Source of the DNA: Struthio camelus
Lineage: Eukaryota > Chordata > Aves > Struthioniformes > Struthionidae
Assembly (NCBI RefSeq): GCF_040807025.1
Contig: NC_090942.1
Span: 41,060,911-41,124,910, forward strand
Direction of reading: 5' to 3'
DNA length: 64,000 bases
The notes under the pieces are model-generated. The model did not search any database. It saw nothing but the letters and a program-made list of their open reading frames with translations, and was not told where the DNA came from. The translations under genes and the position numbers were made by a program. Positions 13,291-26,433 of this stretch are shown piece after piece (position 1 is the stretch's first letter; each line of letters begins with the position of its first letter).

Positions 13291-13596
13291 AGGTGGGAAG
13301 GGTGGCTCGGGCTGAGCTCTAAAGAACGTGTGTTAACTTTCTTCTTTAAGACTTATGTTATTTACTGGGGGTGGAGGGGAGGTGATTAAGAAAGCTACTC
13401 TTTTTAATCTAACGTTCTGCAGTTTCAAATAAACCTGCATGAAAAGTCACGGGACGTAACTCTCATAACCCAACCCAGCAACCCCTCCCTAAAGCCAACC
13501 GATGGGTGTTTCTCCCCCTCGCCCATTCCCAGTCCGTTCTGAGTTTGTCAGATGAAAACCCCAGTGGGAATAGGTATTACACTGGGCGCACATTTT

Positions 13597-13626
13597 AAAA
13601 AAAAAAAAAAAAAAGGGGGGGGGGGG
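13597..13626 (+). repeat. A18 followed by G12 homopolymer tract
   Basis: Eighteen A residues run directly into twelve G residues. Exact length may vary between individuals and assemblies. Confidence 0.9.
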
Positions 13627-14232
13627 AGAAAGATTTTTTTGGAAGGAAGTTTTCAAGTTTTTAGAAACAAATTTTCTAACTATTCTTATATGCATAGATG
13701 TATTTTAACCTGCATCCATGTATTAGGCATGTCTTTGAATTTGTTACTTTTAGGAAATTAGTGCTTTGGGATTCTCTGAGCTAGAAAAGAGGAAAGATAC
13801 TGACATTTGTCTAGAGATGGGGAACTTCATGTTTCAAATAAGAATTTCATTTCACAGAATCGGGTACTTATGGAAGTCTGGTTTATTCTGAAATTTTGTA
13901 TTCAAAACTTTATGTTAAAATTATGCTGACTGCAAGAAGCCTTCTTGTGTTGCACCATGCAACTTTATTATGAGACTCAAGTAATACAAGGTAAATGTAA
14001 TGTTCATACCGACAGACCTCCAGATAGCTTTCAGGAATAATGGCCTGTATTTTGCAAATGATATTGAGGAGTTTATTAGAACTAGCTAGGGTAGTTTTAA
14101 ATGGTATTTATTTGGCCATCTGCATTTCAGAATATTTGTGCAAGCAAATAGGGCCGGCCAAACACCAGTAAGTATTTCTCAAAACAAGTAATATGTGATA
14201 TATGGAGGTTAATCATTTTTCTTATTATTTAG

Positions 14233-14355
14233 GTGACAAACAGCATGTTTGGTGCTTCAAGGAAGAAGTTTGTAGAGGGGGTTGATGGTGACTACCATGA
14301 TGAAAACATGTACTACAGCCAATCATCGATGTTCCCACATCGGTCAGAAAAAGAT
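14233..14355 (+). CDS. CNOT2: CNOT2 coding exon (residues about 17-57)
   Basis: This 123-nt exon starts after TTATTTAG and ends before GTAAGT. It is symmetric (phase 0 at both ends) and encodes 41 residues beginning VTNSMFGASRKKF and ending PHRSEKD. This is the conserved, charged N-terminal segment of CNOT2 ahead of the low-complexity region. Because it opens with VTNSM, an mRNA starting just upstream could initiate at its internal Met. The sequence matches the known vertebrate protein almost residue for residue as I recall it. Confidence 0.97.
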
Positions 14356-17300
14356 GTAAGTTGAATAAACTTATTTTTTCCACTTTTAGTAGTGAGTTAG
14401 TTTCAAGCACATAAAACTTGTGTGAGAAATGCTTCATTTAGCTGTAAGCTGTAGAAGACTTTGTTTTCAGTGGCAAGTGCTTTAATTCTAGTGTGTTTAT
14501 GCATTTAAAGCTTCAGCTGTATGCTTGCCAGGATTTTATTAATTCATCTGTAGGAAATGTATTTGCAAATTAAAATGAATTACTGATCATCTTTTGTGCT
14601 TACATCTTGTATGAGATGTTTTTACATGATATATCTTCAACTCTTTATCATTTCTGATCATGCCTTTTGCAAGCTTGTTTGTCTGCTCAAGTATTCCAAT
14701 TTAGATATTTCTCCCATTTGTAATGATACAAAGTTATAAACGAAACATTCTTAAACACTGTTTTGCTTGGTAATGCATTATTACCTAGTAAAACTGCATT
14801 GGAGTTATTTTAAGCTGTGTCTATTATTAGGAGCAATAAATTAGTCAGTGCAGTATTTCCATCATATGGAGTGATATGTAAAAATATTTAATGGGAGAAA
14901 ATACTGAAAGCACAACTTGAACTTCATGTCTACTGAAGGACAGTATACGTTGTCACAAGTACGCTTGCATTTAATATGTTGTAAGCAACATTTATTTTAG
15001 ATTATTTTTTCATTTAAATGGAATCAAAACTTCCCCTTCAGATCTTAAAAAAGGAATCATTGCTTTAAGCGTATTATTTCTGAAGAATCAGTGAAAATTA
15101 TGGTTGCTCCATGGTAGTTGTGAACATAGATCATGACCTATGTGCACATAAACATTTTCTGTAGGCTTTTGGCTAGTTTAACTCAGATTTTCAAGAATAG
15201 AAAGAAATAAGTTTAGAGGAAAAGGTTTTAAAAAAACAAAACAAAAATAGCTATGCTGCTTTCAGATTCATTTTCATAAGTTATTTCAATGAGATTGAAG
15301 AGAAATTTCAGGTGACCCAGCAAAAGACAGAAGTGTACTACAGGATAAAGTTTCTCATGAAATAGCCTATGCTTTCCTATGTATCTCCACGTATTTGTGC
15401 ATGTATCACAGATGCACACAGGTGCGATGAAATATTTATAATGTTGAACTATTTTCCTTTTTGTGTGCACCTAGAGGTGCAGCCAACACTCTCAAAAAAG
15501 GTAGATGCTACTTCTCCAAGCAGGTTCTCAGATATTATGTATCCAATTTTAGATTTGATGCATTGAGGGAGAAGTGATTAAGAGGTAGTGAGAAAGATAA
15601 AGTGAGACTTAACAGTATGGTACAGTCTACACAGTGAAAGCTGATGCTTGGCATGTTGTTGACACAGTGAATGAATGTTTTAGTTGCCTACTCTTTCTGT
15701 AGGCAATGTGGCAGAAGTGGATCTTAGGATGGGACTTCAAGAGAAGGAAGGTGGGTGTTCCAGACATCAGGAATGACAAATGAGAAAGCGTGAAAGCTTG
15801 TGGGAGAAGTGGACAAAATGGGGCATAGAAGCTGCTGTAGTTGGCAGAGAAGACTGATGTCATATCGACATGAAATGGAAGAGTAATTTTTGCAGAAGCT
15901 TTCTGAAGTTTTATTTCCAGGTTCTTGTTAAGGGATTTCTTTTTGTGTATGTGGCTTCACTATTGACTGTTAGTTTTTTTGAGTTTATGCTTATGAAATC
16001 TCAAACAATTATATGCTCTTGTAACAATTTTTTTTAAGTTAATCAAAATAAATATATGATGGTGATATTGACATTGTCTTGTACACCTCTGATCATTCAT
16101 GTATAGCTAAATGTATATTATGTATTTACATGTTCCTTTTGGTGTGTCATTTGGCTCACAATAGATGAAAGTTTACAATGGTGATTGTCTTATTTCAGTT
16201 TCACTGATGTTGTTCCACCAACTTTGCAGCTGTGAAAACTTTTCAAATTAAAAAGACCACATTTTCAAATAGTCTTTCAACTGGACTTGTGCTAAAGATA
16301 GTGTTATGTGTATGAGGGCACAATAAATATATTGACTGTGTTGTTATTTGGCTAGCAGTTAATAATGACAGACAAAGATAAGTTTGCTCAGAATTTCCTC
16401 TGAGTACGCTCATGTTCGGACTTGTAGTAAACTAGTAAATACGTTCAAAATCTGGACCCAGTATTATGAACATGTGGGAGGGGAAAAACTTTCAACATTC
16501 TAGATCCTGAAACATTTTTTCAGTCTTTGTCTTCAAAACTATATTGAAATGGAGTAGGCAAGTATGGAAAAAATAGAGGAAATATTGGGGAAAGGAGTAG
16601 TCATTTTCATATTCAGAAAATGGAACTGACAAATAAGATTAAAACCTACCATACAGATTCTCTTTATAAGCTTATTAAAAAATGCCTTTGTGCCTCTTTT
16701 GATAGCAGACAGTAGAATTATCAAAGCAAGATACAGTTTTAAAACTTTCAAATTATTCCCTGGCTTTTCATTTTCGGTTTCTTATGTATCTTTATTGAGA
16801 ACACGTAAAATTAATTTTCTTCCAAAGGTTTTAGCTATCAATCTACAAAAATCAATTTAAGGTTAATTTATTTTTTCCTCCTGTGAATCCTGGTCTAATG
16901 CCCATGTTTCATTCATCTTACAGGATCCTCCAACCCCGAATAGAGTAGTTCTGAGGGAAGTTCTCTGTAAATAGCTCCTTAAATTCTGCTGCATGGGAAA
17001 GGTTAAAGTGTGTTCTGAGTTTGCCTTTGTACCAGAAATGATTTTTTTTTCCTTTGTCAGTTTGTTAAAGTCTGATTAATTCTGACATAAAAGTTACTAC
17101 TTTCCAAGGAATTGTTACTGAGAATTTACACATGCAGTCTTTATGAAATTCTGTATGGCCACAAAATTTTGAAATGACACAGAGGAACATGCTGAATGGT
17201 GAAAACTCCCCACAATATAGAGTGGAATAAGGACTATTACTACAAACATAGTCTTTTGTGTACGTTTTGGAACTTAGATTTCACCCTCACTTTTTACAGT

Positions 17301-18088
17301 GAGGTTTTTGCTCTTGTGAAGAGGTGTTGTTTTTTGGTTGAGTGCAGTGACCGCACATGCTAATTTGCCTGGGATGGGAGTTTATGAGGACGTCTTTCTT
17401 ATTTTCATTCAGCATCTGAGTTGGAGGGTTTTTTTGGTGGTATTAAGAAATAAGTCTACATTCACTGGGTTAAGAAAACATTTAGGACCTATGTGAAAAA
17501 ATCTCTTATGCCTTTAATAAACGATTTTTATAGACCATTGCTGTAATCCTCTTGTGACTGGTTGTTTTGGTTGATTTGAAATTTTAAAAGAATTTCCTTT
17601 ACATGAAGGCAAAGTGAGCTGAGTAGAGGGTGCTAAATTCTTGTGTTAAACTTTGAAGACTTCCCCAAGCAGGAACAAATATCAGAAAATAGTTAAGGAG
17701 ATGTTATTTGTATTTTAGAGTCTCAGTTTAGCTAAAAAACGAAAGATTTTAATAACTTACCTGTTTCTCCCCACGAAGGAATGCAGTTAGACAGTCAAGA
17801 TTGGTATGATAGTTGAAATGGAGAAGTTGCATGTTACTCATTTATGCACTTACTTCCAAATTCAGATGGGTGCTGCATGGGTCTGTTGTTTTAGACACAA
17901 AATAGTGGTTGCTTAAGTTAGATTCTGCTCTGCTCATCTAATGCTTTCCTTTTAGTACATGGTTGGCTTTGCCTTGAGTCACTGAATGTTTCTATAGTCA
18001 TGAGAAGCCTTGCTGTGATAAGTAGGTAAATGGAACATAATGTATCCCTGAATGCTCTTTTACGAATTTTCCTGCACTAGAGTCACTC

Positions 18089-18108
18089 TGTGATAATCGA
18101 TTATCACA
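18089..18108. repeat. Perfect 20-bp palindrome
   Basis: TGTGATAATCGATTATCACA equals its own reverse complement. The core ATAATCGATTAT resembles a symmetric homeodomain or CUT/ONECUT-type site. Function is not shown by the sequence. Confidence 0.85.
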
Positions 18109-18489
18109 ATCTTTTGGCAAGGAAATTGCATAGGTATTTTATAGAACTTGTAGAAAACAGAACAGATTTGGCTTGAAACGAAGGTGTTTCTGTGACTTGT
18201 GTTGATACATAGTGCATACTGTGCCCGCAGAGTAGTTCTAGAGTTTAGTTGCAGCCAATGTAGTCAACTTAATTGAGCTGTCTGGACATTCAGCACAATC
18301 ACTGTAGAGAAAAGAGGGTACGTGCATTTTAATTTGGATAGTGTGAGTAGCCCCTATTGGAGATTTATAATGTATACATTGGGAAGTCAAAGGCTTGGTA
18401 TGTTTTTGAGCCTACTATCTCTAGATAAGAAAAAAACCTATCAGCTTTGGTAATAGATTGGGCTCATTTGGTCTCAAGTTCTTTGATTG

Positions 18490-18990
18490 CTCGTGTATAA
18501 GAATATAAGAAATGCCCCTTGAGATTTGGCCAGTCTAGCCCAGTAGTGGTCTAATCCGTTGAAGATGCCTAAGGGAGGACGTAAGAACAGGGTAGTCTAT
18601 GTCCCCAGGATATATGTCCAGCCATCGGTCGTTAACAGCTCAGAGGGCTCTGGTTAGGAAGAGGTATCTTTTTACATGCAAATATCTGTAGTAGACTTTT
18701 CTTCTATGAATTTGTCCATTCACAGTTGAAGCCTTTTTATCACCTATGTCGTCTTGTGGTAAGAAGTTCTATAACTAAAGTATGCCTTGCATGAGTAAGT
18801 ATCTTCTTTTGTTCTGAACGGCAGTCACAAATCTGGTTGTAGGCAGTCACGCCTTTTAATGAAGATCCGCCCAAACATGAGAAAAGTTGGTAGAATTTTT
18901 GGGCTGAATGCTTTTTCCTTTTCTTGGCCGAGGGCCTATTCATTTTCTCTCCCAGTTGCTCAACAGATGACAAAGGGGTTAGGGTGATAG
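18490..18990 (-). mobile_element. Ancient CR1/L3-like LINE relic, antisense
   Basis: Phrases such as ATAAGAA, CAGTCTAGCCCAGTA, TATGAATTTGTCCATTCA and GTGGTAAGAAGTTC, followed by a decayed continuation, resemble the antisense strand of old CR1/L3-type elements widespread in reptiles and birds. Recognition is from memory of the repeat consensus. Divergence is high and the edges are approximate. Confidence 0.5.
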
Positions 18991-21900
18991 TTCTCTAATT
19001 TGCACTTTTTTGGGGTCAGTTTGCCAAGCTTCTTCTCTTCTCTGGAAAATATTAATATTTTAACAGATTCTGGACTTTCTCATTTGAAACCTGATGTTCT
19101 TTTGCAGCTCAGTTCTTTCAAAACATGACTTCTATGAAATCAAATGTATTTTTAACATTGGGGCAAGTCATGTAGCCTGCAGGTTAGAGTTGGCTCATCA
19201 CAGGGTGTTAATCTGGCTCCCTGACACTACCTTTCCTGAAGTAGGAGATCCTCAGATTTGGATATAATGACCCATTTCATGGTACTCTGGTTCTGGGAGC
19301 CTGCTCACGGATTCTGGGATTCAGTAGATCTTTCCTCCTTAAGGAATAGTAGCATGTCTGTAATATGAGTAAATTCCCGCCTCCCTCTATCATAAAACAG
19401 TTGCATATCCAGTTGCATGAAGGGACATGTCAGTGTTTTTTCTTGAAGCGGACACAGTAATCATCAAATAACAGAGGGGTGTTCCAAAGTTTTTCAGTTT
19501 GTTTGTTTTTTGTTGTGTTTTGAAACGTATAGCTTCAGAAAGCGGTAGTACTTTTACGACAGAACCCTGAAGCAAGACTTAGGTTACCATGGAGACTGAG
19601 ATCCAGACTCTTGCAAAGTTTAGGAAACTAAATGTGTTCAGTCACTTTTGTGGAGACAGCTTTCGTTTTGGGGTCGCTGCATACCACGTAATTCCCGCTT
19701 AGTCAATGCACTTTCTAACGCTGTTTGTTAGGATTCTGAATAAACCTGTGTAATCTTGTTTCCCAAGACATCTTGCTTAGCATTTGCCTTAGTCATTGTA
19801 TGACAGTCTGTTAGCTTAGTCAGAGTCATAATTAAAGTTCAAATGCTGCACTTACAGTTGTTAAGTATTTAAGAAAAATTCCCACAGAATCCTCTGGTAT
19901 CAGAAGAAGCAGTAGAAGCATTAAAACTAATGCTGGCTGGTTTAATAGAGCTAATTTACACTAAAATTACTTTTCATAGTTAGAGTAGTTTTGATCCATT
20001 TATGCAAAAATGAAAGCTTATTTTAGGAAAAAGTAGATTAACACAATGTGTTTTAATGTTAAAAGGAAAATGAGTATTTTCCAGCACGTTATATCATATG
20101 TGAACATATATTTGAGTGAATAGTGGACTCCTTTGCAATTTTTGTTTTGTGAAATGCCTAGCTTAAGTTTTATTTCCCTGAAGAGACAGAGATTTTTAAC
20201 ATCCAAAGCAATGGAATCGCTCTTTACCTTCCCAGAGGGTGATTAAACTCACTTGGCATCTTTTAGTCAGTACATAATATATGTGAAATAAATAAAAACA
20301 AACTTTAGATGAATAAAAAGTCAAATGCCATTAACTGAAAAGAGTTGAAAGAACTTCCATGGGCTGAGGTTAAAAACAATTGAGGAAATTTTCATGTATT
20401 TTAATGTAGTACAGCTTTGTCAGAACCTATTGTTGTTTGCTTGTAACTTGTATTTTCATTGATTAAAGTTCCCTAGGACGAACAGGGAGCCAACGTTTTA
20501 GACTACAAAATGCATACTCTTACTATTTCACCTATAAGATAATATATGGATGGGGATATCAAATGAAACAATACATGATAAACTAGCTCCTCTTAGAGAG
20601 GAAGAGGGGTCTGCATATTCTGTCATGCAGTTTGCAAGGAAGATACATCTCTGAATTACATTTTGAGTTATTTCAGATCACTTATCTATGACGTATATTT
20701 CAGATTAAAAAATAAGTTTCAATTTTGGTGACTGCAGCACTTAAATATAAACTCAGTGGTATTTAGAACTGATGTTTTACGAAAGAACTAAATCACTGTG
20801 TGAAGTGGTGTATTTATCAAAGAACCCTATTTAATAGATTTCCACTTAACAATATAAAATCGTTGGTGTGTATATATCAGCATTAGCGTTTGAAGTGGTT
20901 CCTTGAACCAGATTCATTCCATGCATAAAATTGTCTGGCTCTGCTAGGAGCAGGAGGTTATGGTCTCATATACAATAATTCAACTCACTGAACTTAAAAC
21001 TGTGTTGCAATACTGGTGTTTTACATATTCACCCTGTGTTTTTTTTTGTGTTTTCTTTTTAACTTTCGGCATGTAGCAGTTATTTTATTCCAATCAAACA
21101 TTTGCTTTGTTGTCCTAGTGCTTAAATGTTTATGGAATTTTTTTGTGGTGTCTTGTGACAAGTTTTCAGGAATCTTTTAGTTCATTAATACATCATAACC
21201 TCAAACTGAATGTCTCTATACAGAGAGAATTCATTTTTAAAATCTTATTTTAATAGCCATGTTAAGTGCTGTCATTTAACACCGTCAGTTAATGTCATCG
21301 CGACTTCAGATACTGCTGCCAGCAACAGGGAACTTCCAGATAGGTTCAGTGCAAAATACGATGCTTGCGGTGCATTATTAGCTCAGCATGCTTCCCAAGG
21401 GCCAGTGAAGGCAGGAGACCACAACCTTAAACGATGACATCTGAAAGATATAGTAAAATTTCATGTACTTCCCAGTATTTGCTTTTCTATTTCACATATT
21501 AAATAATGTATATTAGTAAAAATTTCACTTGCCAATAATTCCCTCCAAATACCAGACTTTCAGAATTTCATCACTGATACCTGATTTTGAGATGTGGAAA
21601 AACTTTCTTACAGTGCATGAGTTTTGTGAATATTGTATAAAAAGTACCATGTAATATAGGACTAATAATAATACTAAACTTTAAACTGACAGTATGAGAA
21701 GTCTAATTCATACTAGTTATTTGTTGACTTTATTATTATTTATTAAACATTGTTGGTATAACGCTTTCTCCTTTTGAAGCTGTGGGTCAGCTGCTTTATT
21801 ATTAAATAGTGCAGCACAGATGGCAGATACCAGAAATAAAGTAGTGCAGATACAAAATGATGCTTATGTTTGCACCTGTGGAAGAACCATCATTTCATCA

Positions 21901-24900
21901 GCCCAGATATTACTCGAACTTATTTGCTCATTCTGACATGTTTTGCTTTGAGGAGTTGATTTTCCTATGCTGCATTGATATCTTTTAACTTCACCTTACT
22001 TTGTGGTTAAGAAAGGGGCTTCCAGATATAACTGCATGGTGTAGGGCTTTGGCAGGAATGTTGCTTTAATGAATTTTCTTTGTCCCTCCATGCCAAGGTG
22101 TGCTGCCACAGCAGTTATGGTTGGTACACAGCTGTCCCGCAGTTAGCTGGCGGTTGGCTTGGAAGAGACAGGATGCTGCAGGAGAGGACAGAGGTGGGAG
22201 CTCTCTAAACCTTCCCGCAGCCTGCATTTGCCTCTCTCCTGAGAGAGTTTAGGAAGCTGCTGCTTTTTCCACATACTGGCAAATTCAAGCAACTGCTGGT
22301 CCCACTTTTTCAGGATAATGTTGGCCCTCCTAAGTAAACTTACTGCAGTTAACCCCATCAAGAATTACTAAAAGCAGGTACAGTAAAAATCTAGTTCATC
22401 ACTAGGGGTAGGAAATTGTCTGATGGTATATTACGGCTTACTGATTTTTAGTGTGGGCCAGTCCATAGCAATGGAGCCATCTGCTTGGGTCATCAGTTAA
22501 TTTTGGTTTAGAAGCAGAATCTTATGTGATCAGAATTGGACTGTGATCATTTGAGACTTGTGAGTAAATTGATTTTTCTCATCTTAGTTGATTATCATCA
22601 AGTCCCTCAGTATGCAAATACTGAATATTGATCCTTCAGTATGCCAATAGAATAAGATGCATTCTCTATGTTGCACAAGGTATTGCTTGTATGGATGTCT
22701 GCCCCACTGGAGGTGCAAGTCTTAAGCATTTTCTGTCTTCTACTGACATGTACAACTGAAGGCCAACTGATATGATTTACTTAATTAAATCATACTGAGT
22801 TAGAATAGGAACAAAAATCCTGTGTTATTTCACAATTGTTTTTTGTAGTTGTTGACCACTGGCAAATTGATTAAACTCGAATGCCAGACCTTGGAAGAGT
22901 GAATTTTTTGTATGTCTGCAGCAAAAGCTATTGGTGTCATAAAAAGCGTGCTTTTGGAGAAGTGTTGTATTTTATTTATCCTGTGGCCAGTGACATAATC
23001 AGATAAAATAATTTAATGATTCCAGACTGCTGGAAGGAATGTTGTTAATACTGTTGGCAGTATTCATCTTGCATCTTTAGTATCTGTGGCAGCCCAAGTT
23101 CAAGAAGCCTGTATAGTGACTCAAGGATTGTGAAGGTAAATGAAGGTCCTAGCATACGTTAACGTTTAGGCAAATTCAGTGGTTTTGTTGTTGACCTAAA
23201 TGGTGTGGAAATAGTAGAAAATTAAGGCAGGATTTTAGATTGTTGCATGCTTAGCTATGGCAGAAAAACAGTGAATGCTGGTAAGGTATTTTGGCATATT
23301 GCTAAATCAACTAGAGACAGAATAAGAGTTATATCCTTACAGCATTTCCCTCTTCCTGAGATTTGAGCAATGCTGCATTTAATCTTGATGGAACAGATCC
23401 ACCCAAATTTTTCTTAATTTCATGTTTCTTCTTGAGGCTAATTACCCTTGATATTCTAAGTGTATTATGACTTTAAAGCTAGTTCTGTTAGGCTTATTGA
23501 ATTTGATACTTGATCTTTATTGTGGTTGTCTCTAAGCATTTCTCTACAAGTCATTTTGAATTTAACTTTTCGTGTAAAATCAAATGGCACAATATATGTG
23601 ACCTACTTTGCAATGTTTCAAAAGGAAATCTAATTTTTAATGAGTATTGTTCATTAAATGTTATTTGCCATTCTTTTTCTTTTAACTGGATTTAAAAATT
23701 GAATAGTAATCGGTATAAAACAGATTGGATCTTGTTTTCCTCTCTTTCAAATAATTTAATACCTCTTAAGTTTTTTAATTTTTTTTGTTGGTATCCAAAT
23801 TAACATTATAAATATTTTTATGCTGCGATTTGTACCATCTTTCATTTCTTATAAAGACATGCTATCACGGCCTGAGCAGGTATTTTTATGGAATCTTCTT
23901 TCTGGCTTAACTGTTCTGCTTATCTGTCCCAAAGCTGCTGGAACTTTGTGGCTGCTGTTTGGACCTGCGTGTCTGATTGTCGTTGCCTCTGTTGCCCGTC
24001 TCCTTGTCTGTGGGGGTATCTTGGAACTTTTTCTCCGTTATTCTTTCAAAGGAATCATAATTTGTCATGTCTTGAAACACGTTCTAGGATTTTCTCTGTT
24101 GTCAAAATTCGATACTTTTTTTTCCCCCTCAACATTTTACTTGTCTAGCCTTCCTTTTTTTAAAAACTACTGTATCATCTTGTCTTATCAGTGTTTATCA
24201 ATACTTAACAAACATGTTAGTTTGAATGAGGAGTGTGCTTTTGGAGTTTGTCTCCCGATTCTCCTCCTTTCACAACGCTTTGATTGGTCATGCTGCAGAT
24301 CGGTCTTGATATGAAAGAACTCAATTCCTGTGTGATCCAAATGAAGTGGAAGATCTATTCCTTTCTAAACTTTGCATGCAGTCGGGGTATTACATGAGGC
24401 TAACTCTAGTTAGAAATGCATACATGCATGTTTTTCTTTGTTTGTTTTTTTTAATGCACAAATCCTCTCCTCTTTGGGCTGCATTACGTGCTGATGTAGA
24501 TAGGGCTTACGAATTCACTATATCCGTGCTAAACCAAAGTAGCTAATAGCTATTTAAATGATCTTTTTGTTCACTGCCAGTTCTTCACAAAGTAAGGAGA
24601 ATTTAGATCCAGCTGGGCACATCTTCTAATTATACTTTTTCTGCAGGAAGTTGTTGTCTTAGTATTTCAGACCTTTTGTATAGGCGAGTTGCATGTTCAT
24701 TACTGTGGTTGTTTGTTATTATATGTAGGTTGTTCAAAGCGTCCGTGAATACATAGTATTTTTCATTCTCATAAATTTCCCGCTGGCCTGTAGTAATTGT
24801 CTGTTTTTATTTCTCCTCTCATGCCTTCTGTATGTATTTAAAAAAAAAAAAAAACAAATAATTTATGCAGCTTACAGCCATCAAAAGTACTTTTGATATT

Positions 24901-25279
24901 TGGTGTCTACCCTGCATGTCTTATTTCTCACTTCTGCTATCTAGATCTGGCCCCAGTATAGACAGCTAGCTAATAGATTCAATCTGTCAAGTTTTGTATG
25001 AGCTCTATGTTTGTCTAGATTAAGTCAACAAAACAGTTTACAGTTTATTACAATAAAAGTTATTCTCTTTGAATTCTTTACTCTCCGGTTGGAAAAGGTT
25101 AAAATTCCATTACATGTAAGAATTCAGCCATTTCCTTTCCTTGAAACAATTCTTCAGTTCAGTCTAAGACCAGACTACTGTAGTAAGCAAGCAGATATTT
25201 GCCCATGGATCAGTAAGTTTATGGGTAGCACGTTCCATTGCAGGTTGGATGGATCAAGTCAATACACCTTCTTGCTCTA

Positions 25280-25790
25280 AAGGTTATACCTAACATTGAC
25301 AAACATTTAATCTGTTCTCCAGGGATTGAGATTTGCTTGAAGAGGCCAGGTAATCTGTTCTAGTGCTTAACTGTCCTTATGATTGCAAAGGTTCTTCTGG
25401 ATATTTAGCCTAAATCTTCTGTTCATCAACTTAAATTCATTAATACTTTTTTCCCTTTCTGCAGCAGCATGGAAAGCAGTTAATTCTTTTCCTCTTACAG
25501 TGATGATTTGAAGTCTGGTGTCATATTCCTTTCTTAGTCACTTACTTTTTGTAGTAAACAAACCCAAATCTCAATCTTTCTTCATAGATGGTGGGATTTT
25601 TTTTTAGATCCTTTTTTTGTTACTCTTCTCCGAGTCTCTGTAGTTTGTCATATTTTTTTTGCTGGTGTCTAAAAATGGGCAAAGAAGGTTATAATGGGAA
25701 TATTTGATAATATTTGATGTCCAGAAGTTGACATAGTAAAGTGGGAAGGATTACTTCATCTGACCTTTTTTCTCTTACCTGTTTATATGG
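25280..25790 (-). mobile_element. Ancient CR1-like LINE relic, antisense
   Basis: The stretch ACTCTTCTCCGAGTCTC, then TGTCCAGAAGTTGACATAGTA and AGGATTACTTCATCTGACC, follows the pattern seen on the antisense strand of the CR1 reverse-transcriptase C-terminus (family pattern: CTCTTCTCCAG, then CAGAACTGGACACAGTACTCC, then ATCACTTC, then GACCT). It is heavily decayed. Boundaries are approximate. Confidence 0.5.
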
Positions 25791-26366
25791 CATGTACGAG
25801 CAAGAAGCTAGCTTTTCTGATGGTATGTCAAAATTTTCATATTCCTTTCTCTTCTAAAGTGCATACCTGTTTCTATAGAACTGCTGCTACCTAGCCACTC
25901 GTTTTCCACCTTTTGTTTTTGCAGCTAATTATATGAACACTTGCAGTTATTACATTTAACAATGGTTATGATTTGCTTGTATGATACATGTTTTGCAGGG
26001 GAAGTAAGTTGTATCTGATTTAAATAACTGAGTATTTCTTCTCCTGTAAAGCCACATCTCTTAGCTGAAAGGGCAGAAAATCTGAAATATATTACTTCTG
26101 TAGTTTCTTACCTGATGGTACTTGTCAAAAGTAAAAGAAAGTTATTTTTATACACCTAAGTTCCTAACTTTTATTGGCATGGAATATTCTGTTACAGTTG
26201 TTACTATACAGATAATTTGGGGAGTATCTGAAAGGTTTCATTGAAAACGAGTTGGGGTTTTCACTTGCTTTTTTGGCAAATGATTATACTATTAAAAACT
26301 TTCGGGGCAAGATAGTGTTATATCTTCGATAACTTTTTTTTCCCTTTTTTTTTTTCTTCATTTTAG

Positions 26367-26433
26367 ATGCTGGCATCACCATCAACATCAGGTCAGCTGT
26401 CTCAATTTGGGGCAAGTTTATACGGGCAACAAA
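26367..26433 (+). CDS. CNOT2: CNOT2 coding exon (residues about 58-80)
   Basis: This 67-nt exon follows a long T-rich tract ending TTTTAG and precedes GTAAGA. It encodes MLASPSTSGQLSQFG and continues to GQQ, with one base of the next Ser codon, which is completed by the following exon. It begins the Ser/Gln/Gly-rich, probably disordered part of the protein. Confidence 0.97.

Larger units (their letters stand above)
11641..14232 (+). other. CNOT2 intron between candidate cassette and first certain exon
   Basis: Intronic sequence with a CpG-dense islet at about 13040-13290 and an A18-G12 tract at 13597-13626. No other gene content was seen. Confidence 0.7.
14356..26366 (+). other. CNOT2 intron, about 12 kb
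   Basis: The largest intron fully inside the window. It holds two old CR1-like relics (about 18490-18990 and 25280-25790), perfect palindromes at 18089-18108 and 24880-24897, and an A14 run at 24841. Open frames such as the one at 23820-24314 are T-rich chance frames with no recognisable domain. Confidence 0.75.

Noticed and set aside
1..14232. The CNOT2 start-codon exon
   Set aside because: A visual scan for ATG-GTG followed by the expected N-terminal coding sequence found only unrelated ATGGTG occurrences, so this exon is taken to lie upstream of the window.
23820..24314. 164-codon hydrophobic open frame in the 12-kb CNOT2 intron
   Set aside because: It lies in T-rich intronic sequence whose codons naturally give Leu, Phe and Ser. 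It has no recognisable domain, no promoter or splice context and no family resemblance.
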